A stretch of 5,548 bases of DNA, from positions 1 to 5,548 of the forward strand of contig QGUU01000195.1 of assembly GCA_003242525.1 (NCBI GenBank). The letters are read 5' to 3'. The position numbers and the translations under genes are program-made. Within the stretch, counting starts at the first letter, position 1, and every line of letters starts with the position of its first letter. The DNA is from Pseudomonadota bacterium (GTDB taxonomy: Bacteria > Pseudomonadota > Alphaproteobacteria > Rhizobiales > Rhizobiaceae). The notes under the pieces are model-generated. The model did not search any database. It was not told the origin of the DNA and saw nothing but the letters and a program-made list of their open reading frames with translations. Shown here in pieces: positions 1 to 5,267 of the stretch.

Positions 1-486
1 CGTCTCGAACAGGACGCTGGACAAGGCGTCCCTGGCGGAGGTTCCCGACCAGACGACGAACTGGAATGCCTGAAAATAGCATTCGCAAGCTTCGAGCGCG
101 GAGGACAGGAGCACCTCGACCTGCTGACTCGACGGCTCGACGCCGCCGGCAAGAAGCAGTGACTGCCGGAACATGATGGCGCCCTCCTGCTCCCAAAGAT
201 CGAAATGACCGAACAGCATCTGCTCGTTGATGAGCGAAAGCAGCCGCATCACTTCCAGCGAGCGCGATTCCGGCACCTTGATGTCGAAGGCGCAGGCCAG
301 ATGCAGCGCCTCGAAATCCTCCATCCAGGAGAAGGAGACATGGTAGTCCGTCCAGGTTCCTGCGACCGAGATCGAAATCTCATCGTCCCCGGCACGTTCG
401 AACGACCAGTCGTTGTTGTGCGCCACCTGCTCGATCACATCCACCGGGTGGATTTCGCGCGAGATCTCGAGTTCGAGAAGTTCCAT
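1..486 (-). CDS. YbjN domain-containing protein, 3' end cut by the window edge
   Basis: The reverse strand from the ATG at 486-484 stays open to base 1, giving 162 residues without a stop. The N-terminus begins MELLELEISREIHPVD. Recognisable family stretches are NNDWSFER (residues 24-31), a DYHVSFSWMEDFEALHLACAFD core (48-68), LINEQMLFGHFDLW (85-98), FRQSLLLAGG (106-115) and QAFQFVVWSG (139-148). From memory, rhizobial members are about 165-170 residues, so only a few C-terminal residues are missing. The start is supported by a Shine-Dalgarno AGGAAG at 493-498 (minus strand), six bases from the ATG. The family adopts a type III secretion chaperone-like fold and is presumed cytoplasmic. Its biochemical role in alphaproteobacteria is unknown; E. 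coli YbjN is linked to stress and motility phenotypes. In related genomes I recall proC as the next gene downstream, which here would lie off the left edge. Confidence 0.88.
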   Translation of the reverse strand, partial: MELLELEISREIHPVDVIEQVAHNNDWSFERAGDDEISISVAGTWTDYHVSFSWMEDFEALHLACAFDIKVPESRSLEVMRLLSLINEQMLFGHFDLWEQEGAIMFRQSLLLAGGVEPSSQQVEVLLSSALEACECYFQAFQFVVWSGTSARDALSSVLFET

Positions 487-644
487 GAAATGCTTCCTGT
501 CGCTTCGGGAGCGCCACCACGCGCTCGTGGCTGGCGCGCACGACGAACTGATTTCGACGAACACCTTTCCTGAACTCGGACGGCATGGACTGCTCGACGC
601 AACACCATGACCCGACCCCACCGCCCGGCGCATGATCGTCAGAC

Positions 645-791
645 GAATCATGCAGCAAATTCAGTCTATTGATCGGGAGTCGCGTGACCAGCCCAATTTT
701 TCACGCGGCGTCATTCGCATGTGGAAAGCGTTCGCACGCCGATTCATGGAATACCGGTAAGCGATTCACGGCAAAGCGATTTTCCAGAATC
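645..791. promoter_or_regulatory. Cluster of five GANTC (CcrM-type methylation) motifs
   Basis: GANTC occurs at 645-649 (GAATC), 677-681 (GAGTC), 741-745 (GATTC), 763-767 (GATTC) and 787-791 (GAATC): five in 147 bases, where a random sequence would give about one per 256. Elsewhere in the window I counted only about ten by eye. CcrM methylates this site in most alphaproteobacteria, and its hemimethylated state can modulate promoters such as those bound by GcrA. That this cluster controls the YbjN gene is inference. Confidence 0.4.
681..707. repeat. Perfect 7-bp inverted repeat with 13-bp spacer (candidate operator)
   Basis: The arms are CGCGTGA (681-687) and TCACGCG (701-707), separated by CCAGCCCAATTTT. 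The arm centres lie 20 bp apart, about two helical turns, which suits a dimeric DNA-binding protein contacting one face. It lies about 195 bases upstream of the YbjN start codon. The left arm directly abuts a GANTC site (677-681). A hairpin with a 13-base loop is the alternative reading. There is no T-run suited to an intrinsic terminator on the plus strand, and none after the repeat on the minus strand. Confidence 0.4.
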
Positions 792-797
792 GCTCTT
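759..797. repeat. GCGATT direct repeats and hairpin downstream of ubiK
   Basis: AAGCGATT occurs at 759-766 and again at 774-781, followed by the complement AATCGCT at 788-794. The second copy pairs with it as a 7-bp stem with a TTCCAG loop, extended by two A-T pairs across a bulged C at 795. The first copy could pair instead, so two alternative hairpins are possible. The structure begins about 20 bases beyond the ubiK stop codon on the minus strand, where it might act as a weak terminator or 3'-end stabiliser. No U-rich tail follows on the minus strand, so an intrinsic terminator is not firmly supported. It may instead be a decayed intergenic palindrome. Confidence 0.35.
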
Positions 798-817
798 TGT
801 GGAAAAGTTTAATCTAA

Positions 818-1126
818 TTATTTCTTCGTCCGGGCTTTTGAGGGGGCGCCGGCTGCCGCAATGTCGTCCGTCTCTGTCCCGGCCAGCCTCGCCTCAAGCG
901 CGTCAAGGCGGGCCGCGAGCCGGGCATTTTCCTCGCGCGCCTTCACGGCCATGTCCCGGACGGCCTCGAATTCCTCGCGCTGGACTACCTCCATGGAGTT
1001 GAGGATTCGCTCGGCCTGCGCCCTGAACGCCGTCTCGACCTCACGCCGTACTCCCTGCGCCGCGCCTGCGGCATCCGTCATGAGCTTGGCGAACTCATCC
1101 AGAATACGGTTCGGTCCGGTCGACAT
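818..1126 (-). CDS. ubiK: Accessory factor UbiK family protein (BMFP/YqiC, ubiquinone biosynthesis)
   Basis: The protein is 102 residues. Residues 1-45 are an amphipathic N-terminal helix region (RILDEFAKLMTDAAGAAQG), then a conserved EVVQREEFEAVRDMA stretch (46-60). A coiled coil (about 55-83, with ENARLAARLDALEARL) follows, and the end is a short Ala/Lys-rich tail finishing in KK. This is the layout of the BMFP/UbiK family (formerly DUF526). E. coli UbiK (YqiC) assists aerobic ubiquinone biosynthesis, partnering UbiJ; the Brucella homologue was described as a membrane-fusogenic trimeric coiled coil. It probably acts at the inner membrane surface. The start is backed by GAGGA at 1134-1138 (minus strand), seven bases from the ATG. 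The stop is TAA at 820-818. It is divergent from lgt. No UbiJ-like gene is visible here. The family call is firm; the exact role in alphaproteobacteria is less certain. Confidence 0.88.
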   Translation of the reverse strand: MSTGPNRILDEFAKLMTDAAGAAQGVRREVETAFRAQAERILNSMEVVQREEFEAVRDMAVKAREENARLAARLDALEARLAGTETDDIAAAGAPSKARTKK

Positions 1127-1248
1127 GGCAAAATCCTCGCTCGCTGAAATGACCTAGTGCCCGGTGCGAACGAATGCAAGTGCAACTGCCTTGACCCTGC
1201 CAAAACACTGCCGCATGGTCCGCACCCGAACGCCGCCGGGAGACCATC
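1127..1248. promoter_or_regulatory. Divergent upstream region shared by ubiK and lgt
   Basis: These 122 bases lie between two divergent start codons, so promoters for both directions should sit here. On the plus strand TTGACC (1191-1196) matches an alphaproteobacterial -35, and at 17-bp spacing a poor -10, CATGGT (1214-1219), follows. On the minus strand TTGCAC (complement of GTGCAA near 1180-1185) is a weaker -35 without a clear -10. A short TGCA-rich patch (about 1174-1185) is the only repeat-like element. Existence of promoters is inferred from gene orientation; the specific boxes are weak. Confidence 0.4.
1238..1242 (+). promoter_or_regulatory. Ribosome binding site that fixes the TTG start of lgt
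   Basis: GGGAG sits six bases before the TTG at 1249. No in-frame ATG or GTG exists upstream close to this site, and the nearest upstream ATG (1215) is in another frame. The first in-frame ATG inside the gene would remove the conserved N-terminal membrane segment, so TTG is the supported start. Confidence 0.7.
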
Positions 1249-2109
1249 TTGGACGCATATCTGCCTTTGCCGATTGCAAGCCTGCCATTCCCCGAGATTG
1301 ACCCCGTAATAGTTCAGTTTGGTCCCTTGGCCATTCATTGGTATGGGGTCGGCTATATTGTCGGCATTCTCTTTGCCTGGTGGTATGCCCGCAAGCTGGT
1401 GGCCGATACCGCCCTGTGGCCCGGCGGCCTTGTGCCGATGAAGGCGCAAGATGTCGACGACTTCGTGGTCTGGGCAGCTCTCGGTGTCGTTCTCGGTGGT
1501 CGCACCGGCTATGTGCTTTTTTACGACCTGCCGCGCTATCTCGCCAATCCGTTGGACATTCTCGCCATCTGGCAAGGTGGAATGTCCTTCCACGGCGGGC
1601 TGCTCGGCGTAATCCTTGCCATGATCCTGTTCTCGCGCTCGCGCGGCATTCGAACCTGGTCGCTGTTCGACGTCGTCTCTGCCGGGGTGCCGGTTGGCCT
1701 GGGGCTTGTGCGCCTGGCGAACTTCATCAATTCGGAGCTTTGGGGCAAGGTGTCCAGCGTGCCCTGGGCCGTCGAGTTTCCGAATGGAGGCGCCTTCCCG
1801 CGCCACCCCACGCAAATATACGAGGCGCTGCTGGAAGGAGCCGTGCTGTTTGTGCTGCTGCGGATCCTGACCCACCGCCGTCTGAAGCTGGCGCGCCCGG
1901 GCTTCGTGTCCGGTGCCTTCGTCGCAGGCTACGGCCTGGCGCGTATCCTGGTCGAGTTCTTCCGCGAGCCGGATCAGCAACTGGGCTACCTGCTCGGGAC
2001 CGGCTGGCTGACCATGGGCATGACCCTTTCGACGCCTATGGTACTGCTTGGCCTGTGGGCGATGACCACGGCGAAGCCGGCGCCCGCGCCTGAAAAACCG
2101 GCGCCATGA
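1249..2109 (+). CDS. lgt: Prolipoprotein diacylglyceryl transferase
   Basis: Lgt transfers diacylglycerol from phosphatidylglycerol to the lipobox cysteine of preprolipoproteins, the first step of bacterial lipoprotein maturation, in the inner membrane. The 286-residue product has the family's usual length and multiple hydrophobic segments. Diagnostic motifs are [11 protein letters not shown] (29-39, with Tyr32), [11 protein letters not shown] (110-120, with His115), the Lgt signature [15 protein letters not shown] (152-166, with Arg155, Asn158 and Glu163), and [15 protein letters not shown] (228-242, with Arg232 and Glu236). By alignment from memory these match the essential E. coli residues Tyr26, His103, Arg143, Asn146, Glu151, Arg239 and Glu243. 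The start is TTG. A Pro/Ala-rich tail (274-286) ends the protein. The stop overlaps the next start as ATGA (2106-2109), indicating translational coupling with the methyltransferase. Confidence 0.97.
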   Translation: MDAYLPLPIASLPFPEIDPVIVQFGPLAIHWYGVGYIVGILFAWWYARKLVADTALWPGGLVPMKAQDVDDFVVWAALGVVLGGRTGYVLFYDLPRYLANPLDILAIWQGGMSFHGGLLGVILAMILFSRSRGIRTWSLFDVVSAGVPVGLGLVRLANFINSELWGKVSSVPWAVEFPNGGAFPRHPTQIYEALLEGAVLFVLLRILTHRRLKLARPGFVSGAFVAGYGLARILVEFFREPDQQLGYLLGTGWLTMGMTLSTPMVLLGLWAMTTAKPAPAPEKPAP

Positions 2110-3188
2110 ACCGGCTCGGCCAGCGACTGGCGGCCCTGATCCAGGCCACCGGCCCCATCCCGGTGAACGAGTACATGGCGACCTGCCTTTTCGACCCAGA
2201 CGACGGCTATTACACCACGCGCGAGCCCTTCGGCGCGGCCGGCGACTTCACCACGGCGCCCGAGATCAGCCAGATGTTCGGCGAATTGCTGGCGGTCTGG
2301 CTCTATCAGGTCTGGCACCTGTCTGGCCGACCTGTCCCGGTGACCCTGGCCGAAATCGGCCCAGGGCGCGGAACCTTGATGAAAGACATGCTGCGCACCC
2401 TCTCGCAGCTCGACCCCGGCCTGGCTGACACCGCCAACATCTGCATGGTGGAAACCAGCCCGAGATTGGCGAGCGTCCAGAAGGAAACACTTTCCAAGTT
2501 CGCCGCCCGCATCACCTGGCACGAAACGATCGACAAACTGCCCCAGGCACCTCTACTGATTGTTGGGAACGAGCTGTTCGACGCCATTCCTGTCCGCCAG
2601 TTCGTTCGCCAGGGGGCAGGCTGGCGCGAGCGCATGGTGGGGCTCGACGAAGCGGGCCGCCTTGCTTTCTTCGCCGGCGCCGGTTCGCTGGATGCGTCGC
2701 TGCTGCCGGCCGGAGCGGATACGGCGCCGGAAGGTTCCATCGTCGAACTGGCGCCGGCCCGTGCGGCGCTCATGCAGGCAATTTCCGAACGCATCGCCGC
2801 CAATGGCGGAGCAGGCCTGTTCCTGGACTACGGCCATCTTGAACCGGGAGTGGGCGACACGCTCCAGGCGGTCCGCGCCCATGCTTATGAGGATGTACTC
2901 GCCAGTCCTGGCGAGGCGGACCTCACGGCCCATGTCGATTTCGCGGCGCTGGCAACCGTAGCGCGGGGCTGCGGGCTTGCTGCGCATCTGGCGACGCAGG
3001 GAGATTTCCTGCTGAGAATGGGCTTGCTCGAGCGCGCCGGCAGGCTGGGAGCCCGGGCCGATGATGCCACGCGAGAAAGCATATCCCTGGCCGTGGAACG
3101 CCTTGCCGGTCCAGATGCCATGGGCAGCTTGTTCAAGGCGATTGCGGTCCTGCCACAAGGTTTGGAGGCACCTGGCTTCGCAGGTTGA
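2106..3188 (+). CDS. Class I SAM-dependent methyltransferase, NDUFAF7/MidA-like (COG1565)
   Basis: The 360-residue protein matches the family along its full length. Motifs in order are [20 protein letters not shown] (34-53), FGELLAVW (58-65), the SAM-binding loop [12 protein letters not shown] (83-94), MVETSPRL (114-121), [13 protein letters not shown] (154-166), LFLDYGH (238-244), DLTAHVDF (272-279), QGDFLLRMG (298-306) and MGSLFKAIA (339-347). Human NDUFAF7 dimethylates an arginine of complex I subunit NDUFS2 and is needed for complex I assembly. Bacterial members are widespread in alphaproteobacteria, and NuoD is the natural candidate substrate, but this is inference. It is presumably cytosolic. 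It starts inside the lgt stop (ATGA) and has no strong separate ribosome site, so translation probably depends on lgt. The C-terminus ends as expected for the family, with no sign of frameshift. Confidence 0.92.
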   Translation: MNRLGQRLAALIQATGPIPVNEYMATCLFDPDDGYYTTREPFGAAGDFTTAPEISQMFGELLAVWLYQVWHLSGRPVPVTLAEIGPGRGTLMKDMLRTLSQLDPGLADTANICMVETSPRLASVQKETLSKFAARITWHETIDKLPQAPLLIVGNELFDAIPVRQFVRQGAGWRERMVGLDEAGRLAFFAGAGSLDASLLPAGADTAPEGSIVELAPARAALMQAISERIAANGGAGLFLDYGHLEPGVGDTLQAVRAHAYEDVLASPGEADLTAHVDFAALATVARGCGLAAHLATQGDFLLRMGLLERAGRLGARADDATRESISLAVERLAGPDAMGSLFKAIAVLPQGLEAPGFAG

Positions 3189-3283
3189 ATTGACTCCGCG
3201 GCTCATGCTGCCGCACTGTCTGATGCTCCGGCAAGGTCGATCGACGGCTTGACGAAACCACCCGCGGGGACAACAAAGCGCCC
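3189..3283 (+). promoter_or_regulatory. 95-base gap and leader before pgeF
   Basis: The gap interrupts an otherwise overlapping gene train. It contains a small hairpin (GCGGC 3198-3202, loop TCATGCT, GCCGC 3210-3214) without a T-run, and two CCGCGG palindromes (3196-3201 and 3262-3267). A GANTC lies at 3192-3196 and a TTGACG at 3249-3254 that could be a -35 but lacks a good -10. The only Shine-Dalgarno-like run before pgeF is GGGGA (3266-3270), 13 bases from the ATG, which is long. A separate pgeF promoter is possible but unproven. Confidence 0.3.
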
Positions 3284-4078
3284 ATGCTGAATCAGGACAG
3301 ACCCGATCCGGTCCGCTCCCCGCTGTTGGACAGCCTGTCGGGACATGCCATCAGGCACGGCTATTTCACTCGCCAGGGCGGCGTTTCGAGCGGAATCTAT
3401 CGTAGCCTCAACACCGGCACCGGGTCTGATGACGAACCGGAACGGGTGCAGGAAAATCGCCGCCGCGTGGCTGAGTGGATGAGAGTTTCCCCCGACCGCC
3501 TCCTTACCTGCCACCAGATCCATTCGCCGGATGTTATCGTGGCGACAGGTCCCTTCCCCGGTACGCGCCCCCGCGCCGACGCGTTGGTGACCGACCGGCC
3601 GGGCCTGGCGATCTGCGCTTCGACAGCCGATTGTGGTCCCGTTCTTTTTGCCGATCCGCAGGCGCGCGTCGTTGGCGCTGCCCATGCCGGATGGCGGGGC
3701 GCGCTGACGGGCGTTCTGGAGAACACGATCGCCGCCATGGAGGGTCTTGGCGCGCGGCGGGACAGGATCGTTGCGGTGCTGGGCCCGTCCATCAGCGCGA
3801 AGAACTATGAGGTGGGACCGGAATTCGTTGAGCGCTTCATGGAAGCTGACGCCGCCAACGACGCCTATTTCGCTGCCTCAGGCAAGCCTGGGCATATGCT
3901 GTTCGACCTCAACGCTTATACGGTAGATCGTCTCCAGCGCGCCGGCGTCGTTGCTGAGGCGTTGAACCGCTGCACCTATGAAGAGGAAGACCTGTTCTTC
4001 TCCTACCGCCGCGGCACCCATCGCGGCGAGCAGGATTACGGACGGCAGATTTCCGCGATTGTGCTGGAGGAAGGTTGA
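3284..4078 (+). CDS. pgeF: Peptidoglycan editing factor PgeF (YfiH/LACC1 'polyphenol oxidase' family)
   Basis: The 264-residue protein is a full-length member of the YfiH/DUF152 family. Visible motifs are GYFTRQGGVSSGIYRSLN (26-43), CHQIHSPDV (76-84), ADALVTDRPGLAICASTADC (98-117), AAHAGWRGAL (132-141), GPSISAKNYEVG (167-178) and FFSYRRG near 238-244 followed by GRQ (253-255). His80, Cys117 and His134 correspond to the zinc-site residues known in E. coli YfiH (His71, Cys107, His124). E. coli PgeF removes L-serine misincorporated in place of L-alanine in UDP-MurNAc precursors; relatives, including human LACC1, show purine nucleoside activities, so a second role is possible. It is cytoplasmic. 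No alternative in-frame ATG, GTG or TTG start exists back to the upstream stop at 3221-3223, so the ATG at 3284 is chosen despite a weak ribosome site. Its TGA shares one base with the next ATG. Confidence 0.94.
   Translation: MLNQDRPDPVRSPLLDSLSGHAIRHGYFTRQGGVSSGIYRSLNTGTGSDDEPERVQENRRRVAEWMRVSPDRLLTCHQIHSPDVIVATGPFPGTRPRADALVTDRPGLAICASTADCGPVLFADPQARVVGAAHAGWRGALTGVLENTIAAMEGLGARRDRIVAVLGPSISAKNYEVGPEFVERFMEADAANDAYFAASGKPGHMLFDLNAYTVDRLQRAGVVAEALNRCTYEEEDLFFSYRRGTHRGEQDYGRQISAIVLEEG
4066..4074 (+). promoter_or_regulatory. Strong ribosome binding site that decides the M24 gene start
   Basis: GGAGGAAGG lies within the last codons of pgeF. From GGAGG the spacing to the ATG at 4078 is seven bases, but only four to the in-frame TTG at 4075. 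ATG 4078 is therefore preferred, giving a TGATG stop/start junction and coupling to pgeF. Confidence 0.75.
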
Positions 4079-5229
4079 TGGCGCTGCATTTCGAGCGATC
4101 CGAGTTCGACGCCCGGCGTGATCGGCTCATGATCGAAATGGCCGACAAGAAGCTGGATGCATTGCTGCTCTTCGCCCAGGAAAGCATGTATTGGCTGACT
4201 GGCTACGACACGTTCGGCTTCTGCTTCTTCCAATGCCTGGTGGTGAAGGCGGACGGCTCGATGGTGCTGCTCACCCGCTCGGCGGATCTGCGCCAGGCGC
4301 GCCACACCTCGACCATCGAGAATATCGTCGTGTGGACGGACCGGGCGGACGCCAACCCGGCGATCGACCTGCGCAACCTCCTGAATGACCTCGATCTGCT
4401 CGGCGCACGCATCGGCATCGAGTACGACACCCATGGGCTGACCGCCTATAACGGTCGCCGTCTGGACGAGCAGTTGCAGACCTTCGGCCAGATTGTCGAT
4501 GCATCGGGCATGGTTGGGCGACTGCGCCTGTTCAAGAGCCCGGCTGAGATTGTCAAGGCCGAAAAGGCCGCTTCCCTCTCCGACGAGGCCTTGGATGCCG
4601 CATTGCCCCTCATCAAGCAGGGCGGCGACGAGGCAGCCATACTGGCTGCCATGCAGGGTGCGATATTTGCCGGCGGCGGCGACTACCCCGCCAATGAATT
4701 CATCATAGGCTCCGGCGCCGACGCCCTCCTTTGCCGATACAAGGCCGGGCGCCGCAAGCTCAACAAGAATGACCAGCTGACGCTCGAATGGTCCGGCGTT
4801 TTCCACCACTACCATGCGCCAATGATGCGCACGGTGCTTACGGGCAAGGCATCCAAGCGGCACCAGCAGCTGTTTGAGGCCGCACGCGACGCGCTGCTTG
4901 CGGTGGAAAAGACGATGACGCCGGGCAATACGTTCGGCGATGTCTTCGACGCGCATGCCCGGGTGATGGAGTCCCACGGCCTGACGCGCCATCGTCTCAA
5001 TGCCTGCGGCTATTCGGTCGGAGCCCGCTTCACCCCCTCATGGATGGATATGCCGATGTTCTATCAGGGCAATCCCGAACCCATCGCGCCGAATATGACG
5101 TTGTTTGCCCATATGATCATCATGGATTCCGAGACAGAGACAGCCATGACGCTTGGCCGCACCTATCTGACCACCGAGTCGGCGCCCAGGCCGCTGTCGC
5201 GCCATGATCTCGACTTGATCGTGCGATGA
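4078..5229 (+). CDS. M24 (creatinase/Xaa-Pro peptidase) family protein lacking the metal ligands
   Basis: The 383-residue protein has the two-domain aminopeptidase P/creatinase layout. An N-terminal creatinase-like domain spans about 8-145 (MYWLTGYDT 37-45, RIGIEYDTHG 111-120), followed by the linker RLRLFKSPAEI (148-158). A C-terminal pita-bread domain spans about 160-375 (FIIGSGADALL 208-218, PGNTFGDVFDAH 282-293, RPLSRHD 371-377). Aligned by eye to metal-dependent M24 enzymes, the five ligands Asp, Asp, His, Glu, Glu fall on Glu237, Pro248, Tyr312, His345 and Gly360, so none is kept. Creatinase likewise uses this fold without metal, and ectoine-hydrolase relatives show the range of C-N bonds cleaved. 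Proteolysis of Xaa-Pro peptides is therefore doubtful; the substrate is unknown. It overlaps pgeF by one base and has a strong ribosome site. Family confidence is high, function low. It is cytoplasmic, with no signal peptide. Confidence 0.88.
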   Translation: MALHFERSEFDARRDRLMIEMADKKLDALLLFAQESMYWLTGYDTFGFCFFQCLVVKADGSMVLLTRSADLRQARHTSTIENIVVWTDRADANPAIDLRNLLNDLDLLGARIGIEYDTHGLTAYNGRRLDEQLQTFGQIVDASGMVGRLRLFKSPAEIVKAEKAASLSDEALDAALPLIKQGGDEAAILAAMQGAIFAGGGDYPANEFIIGSGADALLCRYKAGRRKLNKNDQLTLEWSGVFHHYHAPMMRTVLTGKASKRHQQLFEAARDALLAVEKTMTPGNTFGDVFDAHARVMESHGLTRHRLNACGYSVGARFTPSWMDMPMFYQGNPEPIAPNMTLFAHMIIMDSETETAMTLGRTYLTTESAPRPLSRHDLDLIVR

Positions 5230-5267
5230 GTCCGTAGCGCGTTCGCCACGGAGGAACTTTCAGGCCG

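Larger units (their letters stand above)
487..817. other. Non-coding region between ubiK and the YbjN gene
   Basis: This 331-base stretch separates two minus-strand genes, so it should hold the 3' flank of the ubiK gene and the promoter and leader of the YbjN gene. I found no convincing coding sequence, tRNA or rRNA in it; short open frames are unlike any family and lack good ribosome sites. From about 640 onward it is less GC-rich than the genes and contains a spaced inverted repeat (681-707), repeated GCGATT motifs with a hairpin (759-797) and five GANTC sites (645-791). No -35/-10 pair stands out. A TTGGGC on the minus strand between the arms of the inverted repeat is at best a weak -35 candidate. 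Confidence 0.7.

Noticed and set aside
205..573. 122-codon plus-strand open frame over the YbjN gene
   Set aside because: The minus-strand frame matches YbjN along its whole length; the plus frame is rich in Arg and His and resembles no family.
380..658. 92-codon minus-strand open frame overlapping the YbjN start
   Set aside because: It overlaps the first third of the YbjN coding region in another frame, its ATG at 658 has no convincing ribosome site, and the product is low-complexity and Arg-rich.
773..797. Hairpin as a firm rho-independent terminator for ubiK
   Set aside because: The stem is only 7 bp plus two pairs across a bulge, and no T-run follows on the minus strand, so it is reported only as a repeat/hairpin.
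1078..1980. 300-codon minus-strand open frame opposite lgt
   Set aside because: It is antisense to a certain lgt gene, has a composition typical of GC-rich shadow frames (many Gln, Arg, His, Gly), and shows no family motif. It also overlaps the real ubiK gene in another frame.
2553..3206. 217-codon minus-strand open frame opposite the methyltransferase
   Set aside because: It is antisense to conserved methyltransferase motifs and ends in the non-coding gap; no family features.
3191..3254. TTGACT/TTGACG boxes as a sigma-70 promoter for pgeF
   Set aside because: Neither has an acceptable -10 at 16-18 bp spacing; single hexamers of this kind are expected by chance.
4075..4077. TTG immediately before ATG 4078 as start of the M24 gene
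   Set aside because: It lies only four bases from the strong GGAGG, whereas ATG 4078 has ideal spacing; TTG adds just one residue.
4036..4992. 318-codon minus-strand open frame opposite the M24 gene
   Set aside because: The plus-strand M24 reading explains this stretch with clear homology; the antisense product has no recognisable domain.
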